Below, in pieces: positions 9,908-19,999 of a stretch of DNA of 53,771 bases. Source of the stretch: Rhodanobacteraceae bacterium (lineage in GTDB: Bacteria > Pseudomonadota > Gammaproteobacteria > Xanthomonadales > Rhodanobacteraceae). Position 1 is the stretch's first letter, and each line of letters begins with the position of its first letter. The notes under the pieces are model-generated. The model had not been told where the DNA came from and ran no database searches. It saw nothing but the letters and a program-made list of their open reading frames with translations. A program made the position numbers and the translations under genes. The DNA is taken from NCBI GenBank assembly GCA_025928585.1, contig JAICJG010000005.1:1-53771 (forward strand), given 5' to 3'.

Positions 9908-10267
9908 TCAAGCCCCGATCAAGCTTTCAGCCGGAATGCCGAGGTTGCGATGCAGGTTCCTGATCATGTCGAGCGTCAGGCCGCGCCGACGGTTCAATAC
10001 TTCGTACACGCGGTTGGGCTTGCCGATGGAAGGCACCAGATCCTTCACGGTCAGGCCGCCTTGTTCCATGCGGAAGCGGATTGCTTCGATGGGGTCGGGT
10101 GCCCCTACGGGAAAGCGCGTGGCTTCGTAGGCCTCGACCAATGTAGCGAGGACCTCGAAGCGGTCGCCATCCTGGCTGCCGGGTTCGGGTTCGCGATCAA
10201 AATACGCCGACAGCTCGCGCAAGGCGGCCTTGTAGTCCTTGCGGTTGCGGACGGGACGGATATTCAT
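9908..10267 (-). CDS. higA: HigA-type antitoxin, HTH protein
   Basis: RNRKDYKAALRELSAYFD...EAIRFRMEQGGLTVKDLVPSIGKPNRVYEVLNRRRGLTLDMIRNLHRNLGIPAESLI; follows the toxin with 4-nt overlap. Confidence 0.85.
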   Translation of the reverse strand: MNIRPVRNRKDYKAALRELSAYFDREPEPGSQDGDRFEVLATLVEAYEATRFPVGAPDPIEAIRFRMEQGGLTVKDLVPSIGKPNRVYEVLNRRRGLTLDMIRNLHRNLGIPAESLIGA

Positions 10268-10566
10268 GGCTTCTCCACGGTCGCGGCGTCGACCCGCTCG
10301 TATTCGGAATGGGTGCCAAGGAACTTGATGTAAATGGCCTGAAAGCGCCAAGCCACGGCAATGATCAGACGATAATCATTGACCTTGATATTGAACACCA
10401 CGCGGTTGCGGCCGACGAAGCTGGCGCTGGCGTAACGCCGCTTGATGTCCCGCGGCACTTTCCATTTGGCGTTTCGTGCCTCGTCGTACCATGCCTTGAG
10501 GGGCTGCTCGGCATCCGGATGGCGTGCCCAGAAGCGCGTCAAGGTGCTCACCGCGACAACCCTCAT
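10264..10566 (-). CDS. higB: HigB-type mRNA interferase toxin
   Basis: RFWARHPDAEQPLKAWYDEARNAKWKVPRDIKRRYASASFVGRNRVVFNIKVNDYRLIIAVAWRFQAIYIKFLGTHSEYERVD. Confidence 0.9.
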   Translation of the reverse strand: MRVVAVSTLTRFWARHPDAEQPLKAWYDEARNAKWKVPRDIKRRYASASFVGRNRVVFNIKVNDYRLIIAVAWRFQAIYIKFLGTHSEYERVDAATVEKP

Positions 10567-10576
10567 GGGTGCACTT

Positions 10577-10595
10577 TAGTCCCACGATGGGACTA
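10577..10595. promoter_or_regulatory. Candidate HigA operator
   Basis: Perfect 8-bp inverted repeat tagtccca-cga-tgggacta, 10 bp upstream of the higB start codon. Confidence 0.6.
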
Positions 10596-10662
10596 CCGCA
10601 AGCATTTGGCCTACGATGATGCTGGATTGCCATGGCGTTCGCGCACCAGCCGCACGATTTGC

Positions 10663-11976
10663 CTACGCCCTCGCCGCTTCCGGCTGCATCGCCCGGATGC
10701 TGCGCATCTGGGGACTCGCGAGGCAGCCCAGCGCGATCGCGGTGAGGGTGAGGCCCGCGATGCCGAACAGCGCGGCCAGCGAGATCACCTTCAGCAGCGC
10801 GCCGGCCGCGGCCGCGGAGAGCGGCGCGAGGCCCATGAACGAGAACATCAGGATGCTCATGGTGCGGCCCATCATCTGCTGCGAGACGCGCTGCTGGATC
10901 CAGGTGAAGATCGCGATCATCACCACGCCGCCGAGGAGCCCGGTGCAGAACAGCAGCGCCGCCCCGAAATACGTGGTGTGCACCAGGGTCAGCGAGGCGA
11001 GCGTCAGGCCGACCAGGCTGTCGAAGCACAGCACCATCACCCCCAGGTGCCCGCGCACCGCGCGCTGGGCGTAACCCGAAAGAAGACTGCCGATGAACAT
11101 GCCGACGCCCTGCGCGGTCATCAGGATGCCGAGCGAGGCTGCGCCGAGGTCGAGGCGCGTGTCCGCCAGCACCGGCAGCCCCACCTGGATCGGTCCGCCC
11201 ACGAAAACCCCGACGAAGCTCGCGTAGATCACGAACGCACGCAGCGGGACGTCGGCCCAGACATGGCGCACGCCCGTGGCGATGCTGGCGAACACGCCCG
11301 TGCTTTTCTCGGGCGGATGGAAATCGCCATGGATGCGGACCATCGCCAGCGACACCAGCGAGAACACGAAGCTGACCGCATCGATCGCGAACGCCATACC
11401 CAGCCCTCGCGCATCCGGCAGCGCCTGCGCCGAGGGCTGATGGTGCGCGCCCAGCGCGATCACGAAACCGGCGAGCACCGGACCGCCGATCATGCTGAGC
11501 TGGCGCACGCCCATGAACGCGGCATTGGCGGCGCGCAACTGCTCCAGCTTCACCAGTTGCGGCAGGATCGCCGAACCCGCGGGATACGCGAACGCGGTGG
11601 ACAGGCCGATGCCGAGCGCGAGCAGGTACACCATCCACATGCGGATGTCGCCGGCGAGCACCAGCGCGGCGAGCACCACGATGCAGGCGGCATTCGCCGC
11701 GCGCGCGCCCAGCAGCACGCGCCGCGGCGACATGCGGTCGACGATCGCGCCGCCGACCAGCATGAAGGCCGCGCGCGGGAACGCCATCACCGCCAGCACG
11801 ATCCCGAGCGCCGCCGGATTGCCGGTGAGTTTCAGGACCAGCCACGGCAGCGCCACCAGGGTGAACTGATCGCCGAACGACGACACCGAGCTGCCGCCGA
11901 ACAGCAGGCTGAAATCGCGATTGGCAAAAAGGGAACTGCGTGCCGGCGGAGGCGCCGCGGGAGAGGCGGTGTTCAT
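10663..11976 (-). CDS. MFS transporter (MFS_3/enterobactin-exporter-like)
   Basis: SLFANRDFSLLFGGSSVSSFGDQFTLVALPWLVLKLTGNPAALGIV and multiple TM segments; ATG at 11976. Confidence 0.85.
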   Translation of the reverse strand: MNTASPAAPPPARSSLFANRDFSLLFGGSSVSSFGDQFTLVALPWLVLKLTGNPAALGIVLAVMAFPRAAFMLVGGAIVDRMSPRRVLLGARAANAACIVVLAALVLAGDIRMWMVYLLALGIGLSTAFAYPAGSAILPQLVKLEQLRAANAAFMGVRQLSMIGGPVLAGFVIALGAHHQPSAQALPDARGLGMAFAIDAVSFVFSLVSLAMVRIHGDFHPPEKSTGVFASIATGVRHVWADVPLRAFVIYASFVGVFVGGPIQVGLPVLADTRLDLGAASLGILMTAQGVGMFIGSLLSGYAQRAVRGHLGVMVLCFDSLVGLTLASLTLVHTTYFGAALLFCTGLLGGVVMIAIFTWIQQRVSQQMMGRTMSILMFSFMGLAPLSAAAAGALLKVISLAALFGIAGLTLTAIALGCLASPQMRSIRAMQPEAARA

Positions 11977-12102
11977 GGGATGCCTGCGGGCGCTCCGGGA
12001 CCGAACCGATGATAGCCGCCCGCACCAACGGGCCGGCTGGATCACGGGATTCGCGGTGCCGCGGGCAAAGTCCGGCGCGAGGCGGACAGGCGCCGCCCCT
12101 CG

Positions 12103-13521
12103 TCAAGGCTTGCCGCCGGGCAGGCTCCAGATGTCCAGCACCCCGCGGGTGGCGTGGTCGTTGGCGTTGCCTTCGGGCAGGATGATCCTGCCATCCACCA
12201 CGATTGGACTGTTCCAGTGGCCGGACCCGCACGCGAGGGTGGCGATGCGCTTGCCGGAGGCCGCCTCGTACACGTTCAGCCCGCCCTCGGGCGCATAGAC
12301 ATACAGAAGACCGTCCGCCTCGAAGGGGCTGGTGCCGCCGGTGTCGTTGCTCCACTTCCGCTGCAGCTTGCCGTCCCGCAGTTGCCACGCCCCGGTGCCG
12401 CGGTCGTCGGCGACGAACATCCAGGTCTGCCCGGCATGTTTCCATACCGCCGGCTGGGTGAGGAGCATGACGCCGCCGGGGGTGTCGATGGCCTGCAGTT
12501 CGCCGCCCTTGTGCGGCGCGGTGCCGGCGATCGACTTCAGGCCGAGCAGCATGATCTTGCCGTCCTTGCCGCCCTGTGCGATCAGGCCATCGCCGAGCAG
12601 CACCGGCGAGGTCGAACCCACGTCCAGGTCGTGCTCATTCAGGTAATCGCTGTTGGCTGGCGTGTAGTTGCCGAGCATGCGGGTCGCATCGGCGTCGAGT
12701 TCGACCACCGCATCGCCCCAGTCGGTCTTGCCGTTCCAGTCGGCGTTGCCGGTGGCGATGAAGATGTCGCCGCTGCCGGGATCGATCACCGCGCCCGCGC
12801 GTCCCCAGATCGCCGAAGCGCTTTGCGGGCACGTACGGGGTTCCAGCAGTCCGCGGCGGTCGCTGCACAGCGAATTCCACACCGACTGCAGCTTGCCGGA
12901 CTTGCCGTCGAGGATCGCCACGTGGCCCTGGTAGGGCGGCGCATCGCCGATGTAGCCGGCCGTCACCGCGATCACGCGGCCGCGGAAGAACTTCAACGGC
13001 GAATCCATCTTTTCGCGCCGCGCCAGCCGGGTGATCGCGGTGCGCCAGACGGCGTGGCCATCGCCGATCGCGAGCTTCTGGATGTAGCCATCGGGCGAGG
13101 CGGCGTAGATGAACTGGCGGTCGGGATCGGCGACCGGGGTGGAATTGGTGAACTGGCGGCTACCCGCGAGCTCCGAATAGCTGGCCGGCGTGTAGGTCCA
13201 GAGGACCGCGCCATTGTCGGCGTCGATCGCCAGCGTCTTGCCGTAGGTGGTGGTGACGAAGATCGCGTCGTGGCGGGCGCCGTGGATGCCGACGCCGTGC
13301 AGGTAGATGGCGCTGGCGTCCACGGTGCCGGGTAGCTCGACCTGCCGGCGCACGAGTCTGCCGAGGTTGGTCGCGGTGATGCCGGTCGGCCCGGGGTTGG
13401 CACTGGTGCTCTGGACGTTGCCGCCGAACATCGGCCAATCCTGCGGGGCTGGTCCTTGGGCGGACCCGGCGGCAGCCACCCCAAGGCCAAGCAGCAAGCC
13501 CATCGCGCCCCGGCATTTCAT
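12103..13521 (-). CDS. PQQ-like beta-propeller exported protein
   Basis: Signal peptide; propeller motifs TLAIDADNGAVLWTYTP, GDGHAVWRTAITR, VYEAASGKRIATLACG. Confidence 0.75.
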   Translation of the reverse strand: MKCRGAMGLLLGLGVAAAGSAQGPAPQDWPMFGGNVQSTSANPGPTGITATNLGRLVRRQVELPGTVDASAIYLHGVGIHGARHDAIFVTTTYGKTLAIDADNGAVLWTYTPASYSELAGSRQFTNSTPVADPDRQFIYAASPDGYIQKLAIGDGHAVWRTAITRLARREKMDSPLKFFRGRVIAVTAGYIGDAPPYQGHVAILDGKSGKLQSVWNSLCSDRRGLLEPRTCPQSASAIWGRAGAVIDPGSGDIFIATGNADWNGKTDWGDAVVELDADATRMLGNYTPANSDYLNEHDLDVGSTSPVLLGDGLIAQGGKDGKIMLLGLKSIAGTAPHKGGELQAIDTPGGVMLLTQPAVWKHAGQTWMFVADDRGTGAWQLRDGKLQRKWSNDTGGTSPFEADGLLYVYAPEGGLNVYEAASGKRIATLACGSGHWNSPIVVDGRIILPEGNANDHATRGVLDIWSLPGGKP

Positions 13522-13733
13522 CCGGAAAGTATGTCACCTGCCGGTGTAACCAACCGGTGAAGAAGCGCCACGGGCCGCGTTCCGCAGGGCCCCGGCCGGC
13601 GGCATCGAGCCGGTCTGCTCCGGGCGCGGCGCGTGGATCGATGGGGCTTCGGTTCCCGTAGGCCGGGTCCAGGAGCGAAGCGACGGACGGACAATGAACG
13701 CCTTCGCGTCCACCGCTGGCGTCCGGAACGAAA

Positions 13734-13751
13734 GGTACTTATAGTTGTACC
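13734..13751. promoter_or_regulatory. Candidate LexA2 operator GGTAC-N8-GTACC
   Basis: ggtacttatagttgtacc immediately before the lexA2 ATG at 13753. Confidence 0.6.
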
Positions 13752-13752
13752 C

Positions 13753-14358
13753 ATGGACGAGCTCACCGACCGCCAGCGCGAGATCCTGGAATTCGTCGCC
13801 CGCCGGATCGGCGAGGGGCTGCCGCCGACCCTGGCGGAGATCGCCCAGGCGTTCGGCTTCCACCAGCCTCGGGCCGCCTGGAAGCACCTCCAGGCCTTGC
13901 AGAACAAGGGTTGCATCGAGCTGCTGCCCGGCCGCGTCCGTGGCATCCGGTTGCTCGCGGATGCGCCCCGCGCCCGGCCCGCCGGCTTGCCGCTGGTCGG
14001 CCGGGTCGCCGCGGGACGCCCGATCCTCGCCCAGGAACACATCGAGCGCCAGGTCGCGGTCGATGCCCGCCTGTTCTCGCCGCGCGCGCATTTCCTGCTG
14101 CGGGTGGTCGGCGATTCGATGCAGGGCGCCGGCATCCTCGACGGCGACCTCGTCGCGGTGCACCGCACGCCCGAGGCCCGCGACGGGCAGATCGTGGTGG
14201 CGCGCATCGAAGACGAAGTCACGGTCAAGCGCCTGCGCATCCGCCGCGAGCGGGTGCAGTTGCACGCCGAGAATCCGGCCTATGCGCCGATCGAAGTCGA
14301 TCCGCGTACGGCGTTCGCCATCGAAGGGCTGTATGTCGGCGTGCTCCGGGTGGACTGA
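13753..14358 (+). CDS. lexA2: LexA-family SOS repressor (LexA2 of the mutasome cassette)
   Basis: MDELTDRQREILEFVARRIGEGLPPTLAEIAQAFGF; A-G cleavage site VAAGRPI; catalytic GDSMQGAGI and VTVKRL. Confidence 0.92.
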   Translation: MDELTDRQREILEFVARRIGEGLPPTLAEIAQAFGFHQPRAAWKHLQALQNKGCIELLPGRVRGIRLLADAPRARPAGLPLVGRVAAGRPILAQEHIERQVAVDARLFSPRAHFLLRVVGDSMQGAGILDGDLVAVHRTPEARDGQIVVARIEDEVTVKRLRIRRERVQLHAENPAYAPIEVDPRTAFAIEGLYVGVLRVD

Positions 14359-14360
14359 AC

Positions 14361-15122
14361 ATGTCCGATGCCGCCTTGCAGTCGTTGTTCGAACGGGGCC
14401 GGCTCTGGCGCGGGCAGGGCCGTGCCTTGCCACGCTCCACGCTGCCGACCGGCTTCGCCGCGCTGGATGCCGCGTTGCCGGGCGGCGGCTGGCCGGCGGC
14501 GGCCCTGAGCGAGATCCTGCTGCCCGCCGATGGCGTCGGCGAATGGCAGTTGCTGTGGCCGCTGCTGGCGCGGTTGTCGGCGCAGGATGGCCGGATCGTG
14601 CTGGTCGCGCCGCCCTACATCCCGTTCGCACCGGCCTGGGCCGCGGCGGGCATCGCGCTGCCGCAGTTGCAGGTGGTGCAAACGGAGGACGACCGCAATG
14701 CCATGTGGGTCGCCGAGCAGTGCCTGCGTTCGGCGGCGTGCGCGGCGGTGGTGTGCTGGCCGCGGCAGGGCGATCCGCGCACGCTGAGGCGCCTGCAGCT
14801 CGCCGCGGAAACCGGGCAGTGCCAGGGCTTCGCGCTGCGACCGGCCCAGGTGGCCGACCAGCCTTCGATGGCGGCGCTCCGGATCCTGCTCGAAGTCGAT
14901 CCCCCGCAATGGCGGGTGCTGAAGTGCCGCGGTGGCAATCCGCCGGCGCGGGCAATCGTGCCTTCCCCCTTTTCCGGAGGAAGGGGGCCGGCCCACGGCG
15001 CCGGGGGGATGTTGTTGCACGCCGACCTCGCGGATCAAAAGCCATCCCCCTCGATCGCGCTGCCCGCGCGTTCGCTGCGCCCCGCCCTTCGTGTCGAAGG
15101 GGAAAGCCAAGCGGCCTCGTGA
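14361..15122 (+). CDS. imuA: ImuA, RecA-like translesion synthesis accessory protein
   Basis: LPTGFAALDAALPGGGWPAAALSEILLP...RIVLVAPPYIPFAPAWAAAGI...VVCWPRQGDPRTLRRLQLAAE; position between lexA2 and imuB. Confidence 0.9.
   Translation: MSDAALQSLFERGRLWRGQGRALPRSTLPTGFAALDAALPGGGWPAAALSEILLPADGVGEWQLLWPLLARLSAQDGRIVLVAPPYIPFAPAWAAAGIALPQLQVVQTEDDRNAMWVAEQCLRSAACAAVVCWPRQGDPRTLRRLQLAAETGQCQGFALRPAQVADQPSMAALRILLEVDPPQWRVLKCRGGNPPARAIVPSPFSGGRGPAHGAGGMLLHADLADQKPSPSIALPARSLRPALRVEGESQAAS
14961..15101. repeat. Double-hairpin dispersed repeat, copy A, inside the imuA 3' end
   Basis: Hairpins ccccctt/aaggggg (14965-14971/14981-14987) and cccttcg/cgaaggg (15085-15091/15095-15101), shared agccatcccc...tcg core. 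Confidence 0.6.
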
Positions 15123-15131
15123 GACGCTGCC

Positions 15132-16544
15132 ATGCGCTGGGCCTGCATCCTGTTTCCGCAACTCGCGCTCGACGACGTCCTGCGTCGCCGCGCCGATCGC
15201 GACGCGCCGCTGGTATTGGTCGATCCCGCGCAGTCGCGCCCGCTGGTGCGCGCGGCGAATCGCCGGGCCTGCGCGGCGGGGGTGAAGGTGGGCCAGTCGC
15301 TGGCGACGGCGCGCGCGCTGTGCGAGCGCCTCGCCATCGCCGATTACGACAATGCCGCGGCGGACCGTTGCCGGGAACTGCTGGCGGCCTGGGCCTATTC
15401 CTACAGTTCGCTGGTCAGCCGCGATTTCCCGGACGCGCTGTTGCTGGAAGTCGAGGCGAGCTTTCGCCTGTTCGGCGGCTGGCCCAACCTGCAGGCGCGC
15501 CTGCGGCTGGAGCTGGACGAACTGGGATTCCGGCACCGCATCGCGCTCGCCCCCAACCCGCACGCCGCCCGCGTGCTGGCCGGGCTGCACGATGGCATCG
15601 CGATCCCCGAGACCCGCCTGTGCAATGCACTCGGCACCCTGCCGGTGGAGCACGCGGGCCTCGCACCCGAATGCGCGCTGGGCCTGCGGCGGATGGGCTT
15701 GCGCAGGCTCGACCAGGTGCTGTGCCTGCCGCGCGCGGCCCTGGGCAGGCGCATCGGTGAGGAGGCGCTGGCGCACCTCGGCCGCCTCACCGGCGAGCTC
15801 GCCGCACCGCTCGCCTTTTACCGGCCGCCGGATGCCTTCGACGCGCGGATCGAGTTGCCGTTCCACACCGCTTCCAGCGAATCGCTGCTGTTTCCGCTGC
15901 GGCGCCTGGTCCGCGACTTCGCGGCGTTCCTCGCCGGCCGCGACGGCGGCGTGGCCCGTTTCCGCCTCACCTTCGAACACGAGCACGATGCGCGCACCCG
16001 GGTTCTTGTCGGCCTGCTCGCCCCCGAACGCGATCCGGAGTTGCTGTTCGACATCGCGCGCGAACGCCTCGACCGCATCCGGCTGTGTGCCCCGGTGTGC
16101 GCGCTGCGCCTGCAGGCGGACGAACTGCCGCCGTTCGCGCCCGCGCGGCGGAACCTGTTCGACCCGCGCCCGCAGCAGGCGGAACCGTGGCAGGCGCTGC
16201 GCGAACGCCTGCGCGCGCGGCTCGGCGAGGAGGCGGTGCACGGCATTGCCCTGCACGCGGACCATCGTCCCGAACGTGCCTGGCAGATCGAGCACGGCAA
16301 ACAACGTGCGGACGCACCGCCGCGGAATCCGCGGCCCGCCTGGCTGTTGCACCGTCCCATCCCGCTGCGGCCTGCGGTGCGGCGGATCCTCGCCGGTCCC
16401 GAGCGCATCGAAAGCGGCTGGTGGGACGGCGAGGACGTGCGCCGCGATTACTACGTCGTCGAAACCGGCGCCGGCCAGCGTGCCTGGGTGTTCCGGCCCG
16501 CCGGCGAGACCGGCGCGTTCATGCTGCACGGATGGTTTGCGTGA
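15132..16544 (+). CDS. imuB: ImuB, Y-family-polymerase-like
   Basis: [19 protein letters not shown]...[29 protein letters not shown]...[15 protein letters not shown]. Confidence 0.93.
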   Translation: MRWACILFPQLALDDVLRRRADRDAPLVLVDPAQSRPLVRAANRRACAAGVKVGQSLATARALCERLAIADYDNAAADRCRELLAAWAYSYSSLVSRDFPDALLLEVEASFRLFGGWPNLQARLRLELDELGFRHRIALAPNPHAARVLAGLHDGIAIPETRLCNALGTLPVEHAGLAPECALGLRRMGLRRLDQVLCLPRAALGRRIGEEALAHLGRLTGELAAPLAFYRPPDAFDARIELPFHTASSESLLFPLRRLVRDFAAFLAGRDGGVARFRLTFEHEHDARTRVLVGLLAPERDPELLFDIARERLDRIRLCAPVCALRLQADELPPFAPARRNLFDPRPQQAEPWQALRERLRARLGEEAVHGIALHADHRPERAWQIEHGKQRADAPPRNPRPAWLLHRPIPLRPAVRRILAGPERIESGWWDGEDVRRDYYVVETGAGQRAWVFRPAGETGAFMLHGWFA

Positions 16545-19500
16545 AAAGCCGGGATCCGGGATTCGGGATTCGGGCTGCGGAGGCAGGATGCGGCGAGTTT
16601 CCCGAACCCGCGGCTGGACGGACGCTTGCCCCCTTCCGCAGGAAGGGGATGCCAACCGCAGCCAAGGTAGAAGCCATCCCCTCGCGTGCTTCGCGCGCCT
16701 TCGCTTCGCTCCGACCTTCGCAAGCGAAGGGGGACGCACCCACGCGCAATGACGGACGGGACGGCCTGCCCGATTACGCCGAACTGCACTGCCTTTCGGC
16801 CTTCAGTTTCCAGCGCGGGGCGTCGACCGCGCGGGAGTTGTTCGAGCGTGCCGGGCGCCTCGGCTACCGCGCGCTCGCGATCACCGACGAATGCTCGCTC
16901 GCCGGCATCGTGCGCGCGCTGGAAGCCTCGCGCGAAACCGGCGTGCGCCTGATCGTCGGCAGCGAGGTGCAGGTCGAGGGCGGGCCGAAGCTGGTGCTGC
17001 TGGCGCAGACGCCAGCCGGCTATTCGCGGCTGTGCCATCTCGTCACGCTGGCGCGGCGGCGCGCGGGCAAGGGCGAATACCGCTCGCTGTGCGCAGACTT
17101 CGAACAAGGCGGCAACGATGGGTTGGTTGCCTTGTGGGCACCGGCGGAAGGCATCGACGAAGCGCAGGGCACATGGGTGCGCGCCCTGTTCCCGGATCGG
17201 GCCTGGCTTGCGGTGGAACTCCATCGCGGTCCCGACGACGCGGCGCGGCTCGCGCAATTGCGCGAGGTCGGCGCGCGCCTGCAACTGCCGCTGGCCGCCG
17301 CGGGCGACGTGCACATGCACGTGCGCCGCCGCCGCGCGCTGCAGGACGTGCTGACCGCGATCCGTTTCGGCACCACCGTCGCCGCGGCCGGGCACCGCCT
17401 GTATCCCAACGGCGAGCGGCACCTGCGCACGCGCGAGGCGCTCGCCGCGATCCATCCGCGCGAGCTGCTCGAGGAAACCCTGCGCATCGCTGCTCTGTGC
17501 AGCTTCCGCCTGGAAGAACTGCGTTACGAGTATCCGCACGAACTGGTGCCGGCGGGGCACACGCCGGCCAGCTGGTTGCGCGAACTCAGCGAGGCCGGCG
17601 CCCGCAGGCGCTGGCCGGAGGGCACGCCGGCCAGGGTGCGCGCGCTGATCGAGCACGAGCTCGGGCTGATCGCCGAACTGCGCTACGAATCGTATTTCCT
17701 CACCGTGCACGACATCGTGCGGTTCGCGCGCTCACGCGGCATCCTGTGCCAGGGACGCGGCTCGGCCGCGAATTCCGCGGTGTGCTACGCGCTTGGCGTC
17801 ACCGAAATCGATCCGGCGCGGATGAACATGCTGTTCGAACGGTTCCTGTCGAAGGAACGCAACGAGCCGCCGGACATCGACATCGACTTCGAGCACGAAC
17901 GCCGCGAGGAAGTCATCCAGTACGTGTTCGAGCGCTACGGCCGCGGGCGCGCCGCGCTCACCGCGGTCGCGAGCAGCTACCGCGCCCGCGGGGCGATCCG
18001 CGATGTCGCCAAGGCGCTGGGCCTGCCGGCGGACCTGGTGGACCGGCTGGCCCGCTGCATGGACGGGTGGAGCGGCGCGGAGTCGCTCGGCGCGACCCTG
18101 CGCGAGCGCGGCTTCGCCCCGGCCTCGCCGGTGCTGCGCAAGCTGGTGGCGCTCACCGCGCAACTGATCGGCATGCCCCGGCACCTGTCGCAGCATCCCG
18201 GCGGCTTCGTGATTTCCGAGCACCCGCTGGCGACGCTGGTGCCGGTCGAGAACGCGGCGATGGAAGGCCGCACCGTGATCCAGTGGGACAAGGACGACCT
18301 CGACGTGCTCGGCCTGCTCAAGGTCGATTGCCTCGCCCTCGGCATGCTGACCGCGGTGCGCAAGACGCTGGACCTGTTGCGCGTGTCCGGTCGCCGCGAC
18401 CTGGCGCTGCAGGACATCCCCTCGGAAGACCCGGACGTGTACGCGATGATCGGCCGCGCCGACACCATCGGGGTGTTCCAGATCGAGTCGCGCGCGCAGA
18501 TGGCGATGCTGCCGCGCCTCAAGCCCAAGTGCTTCTACGACCTCGTGATCGAGGTGGCGATCGTGCGGCCCGGCCCGATCGTCGGCGACATGGTCCATCC
18601 CTACCTGCGCCGCCGCAACGGCGAGGAGCCGGTCACGTACCCCTCCGAAGCGCTGAAGGAGGTGCTGCAACGCACCCTCGGCGTGCCGCTGTTCCAGGAA
18701 CAGGTGATGCAGATCGCGATCGCGGCGGCCGGTTACTCGCCGGGCGAAGCCGATCAGTTGCGCCGTTCGATGGCGGCGTGGAAACGCCACGGCGGCCTGG
18801 AGCCGCACCGCGAACGGCTCGCCACGGGCATGCGTGCGCGCGGTTACAGCCAGGCCTATGCCGATCATCTGTTCGAGCAGATCAAGGGCTTCGGCAGCTA
18901 CGGCTTCCCCGAATCGCACGCCGCGAGTTTCGCGCTGATCACCTGGGTCAGTTGCTGGCTGAAATGCCACGAGCCGGCGGCGTTCGCCTGTGCGGTGATC
19001 AATTCGCAGCCGATGGGTTTTTATTCGCCGGACCAGTTGCTGCAGGACGCGCGCCGCCACGGCATCCGCGTGCTGCCGGTCGACGTCCGCTACAGCGGCT
19101 GGGATTGCGGACTGGAAGAGCGAAGCGCGGGTTCGGCGCAGCCGGCGATCCGCCTCGGCTTCCGGATGATACGCGGCTTTCGCGAAGACGCCGCCAAGGC
19201 GATCGCCGCGGCGCGTGCCCGCCGCACCTTCGCCGACGTGGCGGATCTCAGCGCGCGCACAGGACTGGACACGCGCCAGCGCGCGCTGCTCGCCGATGCC
19301 GGCGCCTTGCGGGGAATTGCCGGGCACCGGCACCGGGCGCGCTGGGCGGTGGCGGGCGTGCAGGCCCCGTCGCCGCTGTTCGCGGAGGCACCGGCCACGG
19401 AGGAAACCGCGGTGACGCTGCCGCTGCCGACGTGCGCGGAAGAGGTCCGCATCGACTACGCGGTGACCGGCACCACGCTCGGTACGCATCCACTCGCGTT

Positions 19501-19849
19501 CCTGCGCGCGACGCTCGCGCGGCGCCGCTGCCGACGCTCCGCGGAGTTGAAGCGGTGCCCGAACGGCCAGCAGGTGCGCACGGCGGGCCTCGTCACCCTG
19601 CGGCAGCGCCCGCAGACCGCGAGCGGGGTGATCTTCATGACGCTCGAAGACGAGGATGGTATGACCAATGTGGTGGTGTGGAACGACCTCGCGCAACGGC
19701 AGCGCCGCGAATTGCTGGAATCGCGCCTGCTCGGCGTGGAAGGCCGCCTGGAGCAGCGCGACGGCGTGCAGCACCTGATCGCCGAGCGCCTGCACGACTG
19801 GACCGTGCTGCTCGGTTCCCTGGATACGCGCTCGCGCGATTTCCATTGA
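16541..19849 (+). CDS. dnaE2: Error-prone DNA polymerase DnaE2/ImuC
   Basis: [17 protein letters not shown]...[16 protein letters not shown]...[42 protein letters not shown]...[29 protein letters not shown]; start uncertain (GTG 16541 overlaps the imuB stop; ATG 16532 and downstream starts possible). Confidence 0.93.
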   Translation: MKSRDPGFGIRAAEAGCGEFPEPAAGRTLAPFRRKGMPTAAKVEAIPSRASRAFASLRPSQAKGDAPTRNDGRDGLPDYAELHCLSAFSFQRGASTARELFERAGRLGYRALAITDECSLAGIVRALEASRETGVRLIVGSEVQVEGGPKLVLLAQTPAGYSRLCHLVTLARRRAGKGEYRSLCADFEQGGNDGLVALWAPAEGIDEAQGTWVRALFPDRAWLAVELHRGPDDAARLAQLREVGARLQLPLAAAGDVHMHVRRRRALQDVLTAIRFGTTVAAAGHRLYPNGERHLRTREALAAIHPRELLEETLRIAALCSFRLEELRYEYPHELVPAGHTPASWLRELSEAGARRRWPEGTPARVRALIEHELGLIAELRYESYFLTVHDIVRFARSRGILCQGRGSAANSAVCYALGVTEIDPARMNMLFERFLSKERNEPPDIDIDFEHERREEVIQYVFERYGRGRAALTAVASSYRARGAIRDVAKALGLPADLVDRLARCMDGWSGAESLGATLRERGFAPASPVLRKLVALTAQLIGMPRHLSQHPGGFVISEHPLATLVPVENAAMEGRTVIQWDKDDLDVLGLLKVDCLALGMLTAVRKTLDLLRVSGRRDLALQDIPSEDPDVYAMIGRADTIGVFQIESRAQMAMLPRLKPKCFYDLVIEVAIVRPGPIVGDMVHPYLRRRNGEEPVTYPSEALKEVLQRTLGVPLFQEQVMQIAIAAAGYSPGEADQLRRSMAAWKRHGGLEPHRERLATGMRARGYSQAYADHLFEQIKGFGSYGFPESHAASFALITWVSCWLKCHEPAAFACAVINSQPMGFYSPDQLLQDARRHGIRVLPVDVRYSGWDCGLEERSAGSAQPAIRLGFRMIRGFREDAAKAIAAARARRTFADVADLSARTGLDTRQRALLADAGALRGIAGHRHRARWAVAGVQAPSPLFAEAPATEETAVTLPLPTCAEEVRIDYAVTGTTLGTHPLAFLRATLARRRCRRSAELKRCPNGQQVRTAGLVTLRQRPQTASGVIFMTLEDEDGMTNVVVWNDLAQRQRRELLESRLLGVEGRLEQRDGVQHLIAERLHDWTVLLGSLDTRSRDFH
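16630..16730. repeat. Double-hairpin dispersed repeat, copy B, between imuB and the conserved dnaE2 coding region
   Basis: Hairpins ccccttcc-gca-ggaagggg (16630-16648) and ccttcgc-aa-gcgaagg (16715-16730), same agccatcccctcg core as copy A. Confidence 0.65.
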
Positions 19850-19999
19850 ATCCATTCGTAGGCCGGCGCAAGCCCAAAGCGTAGGCTGGCTCAAGCCCGA
19901 AACGCGGAGCGGGCAAGTGCCGGAGATGGCGTTCGATACGGTGGCCATCACGGCAGGCCGCGAAGATTGCCGGTTCCGGCGCTGCGCTCCTTGAACGGC

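Noticed and set aside
14280-16739. 819-aa minus-strand ORF antisense to imuA/imuB
   Set aside because: Antisense shadow of well-supported imuA and imuB genes; no recognisable motif.
16891-19884. 997-aa ORF in another frame of dnaE2
   Set aside because: Arg/Ala/Gly-rich frame shadow; the DnaE2 motifs lie in the 16541-19849 frame.
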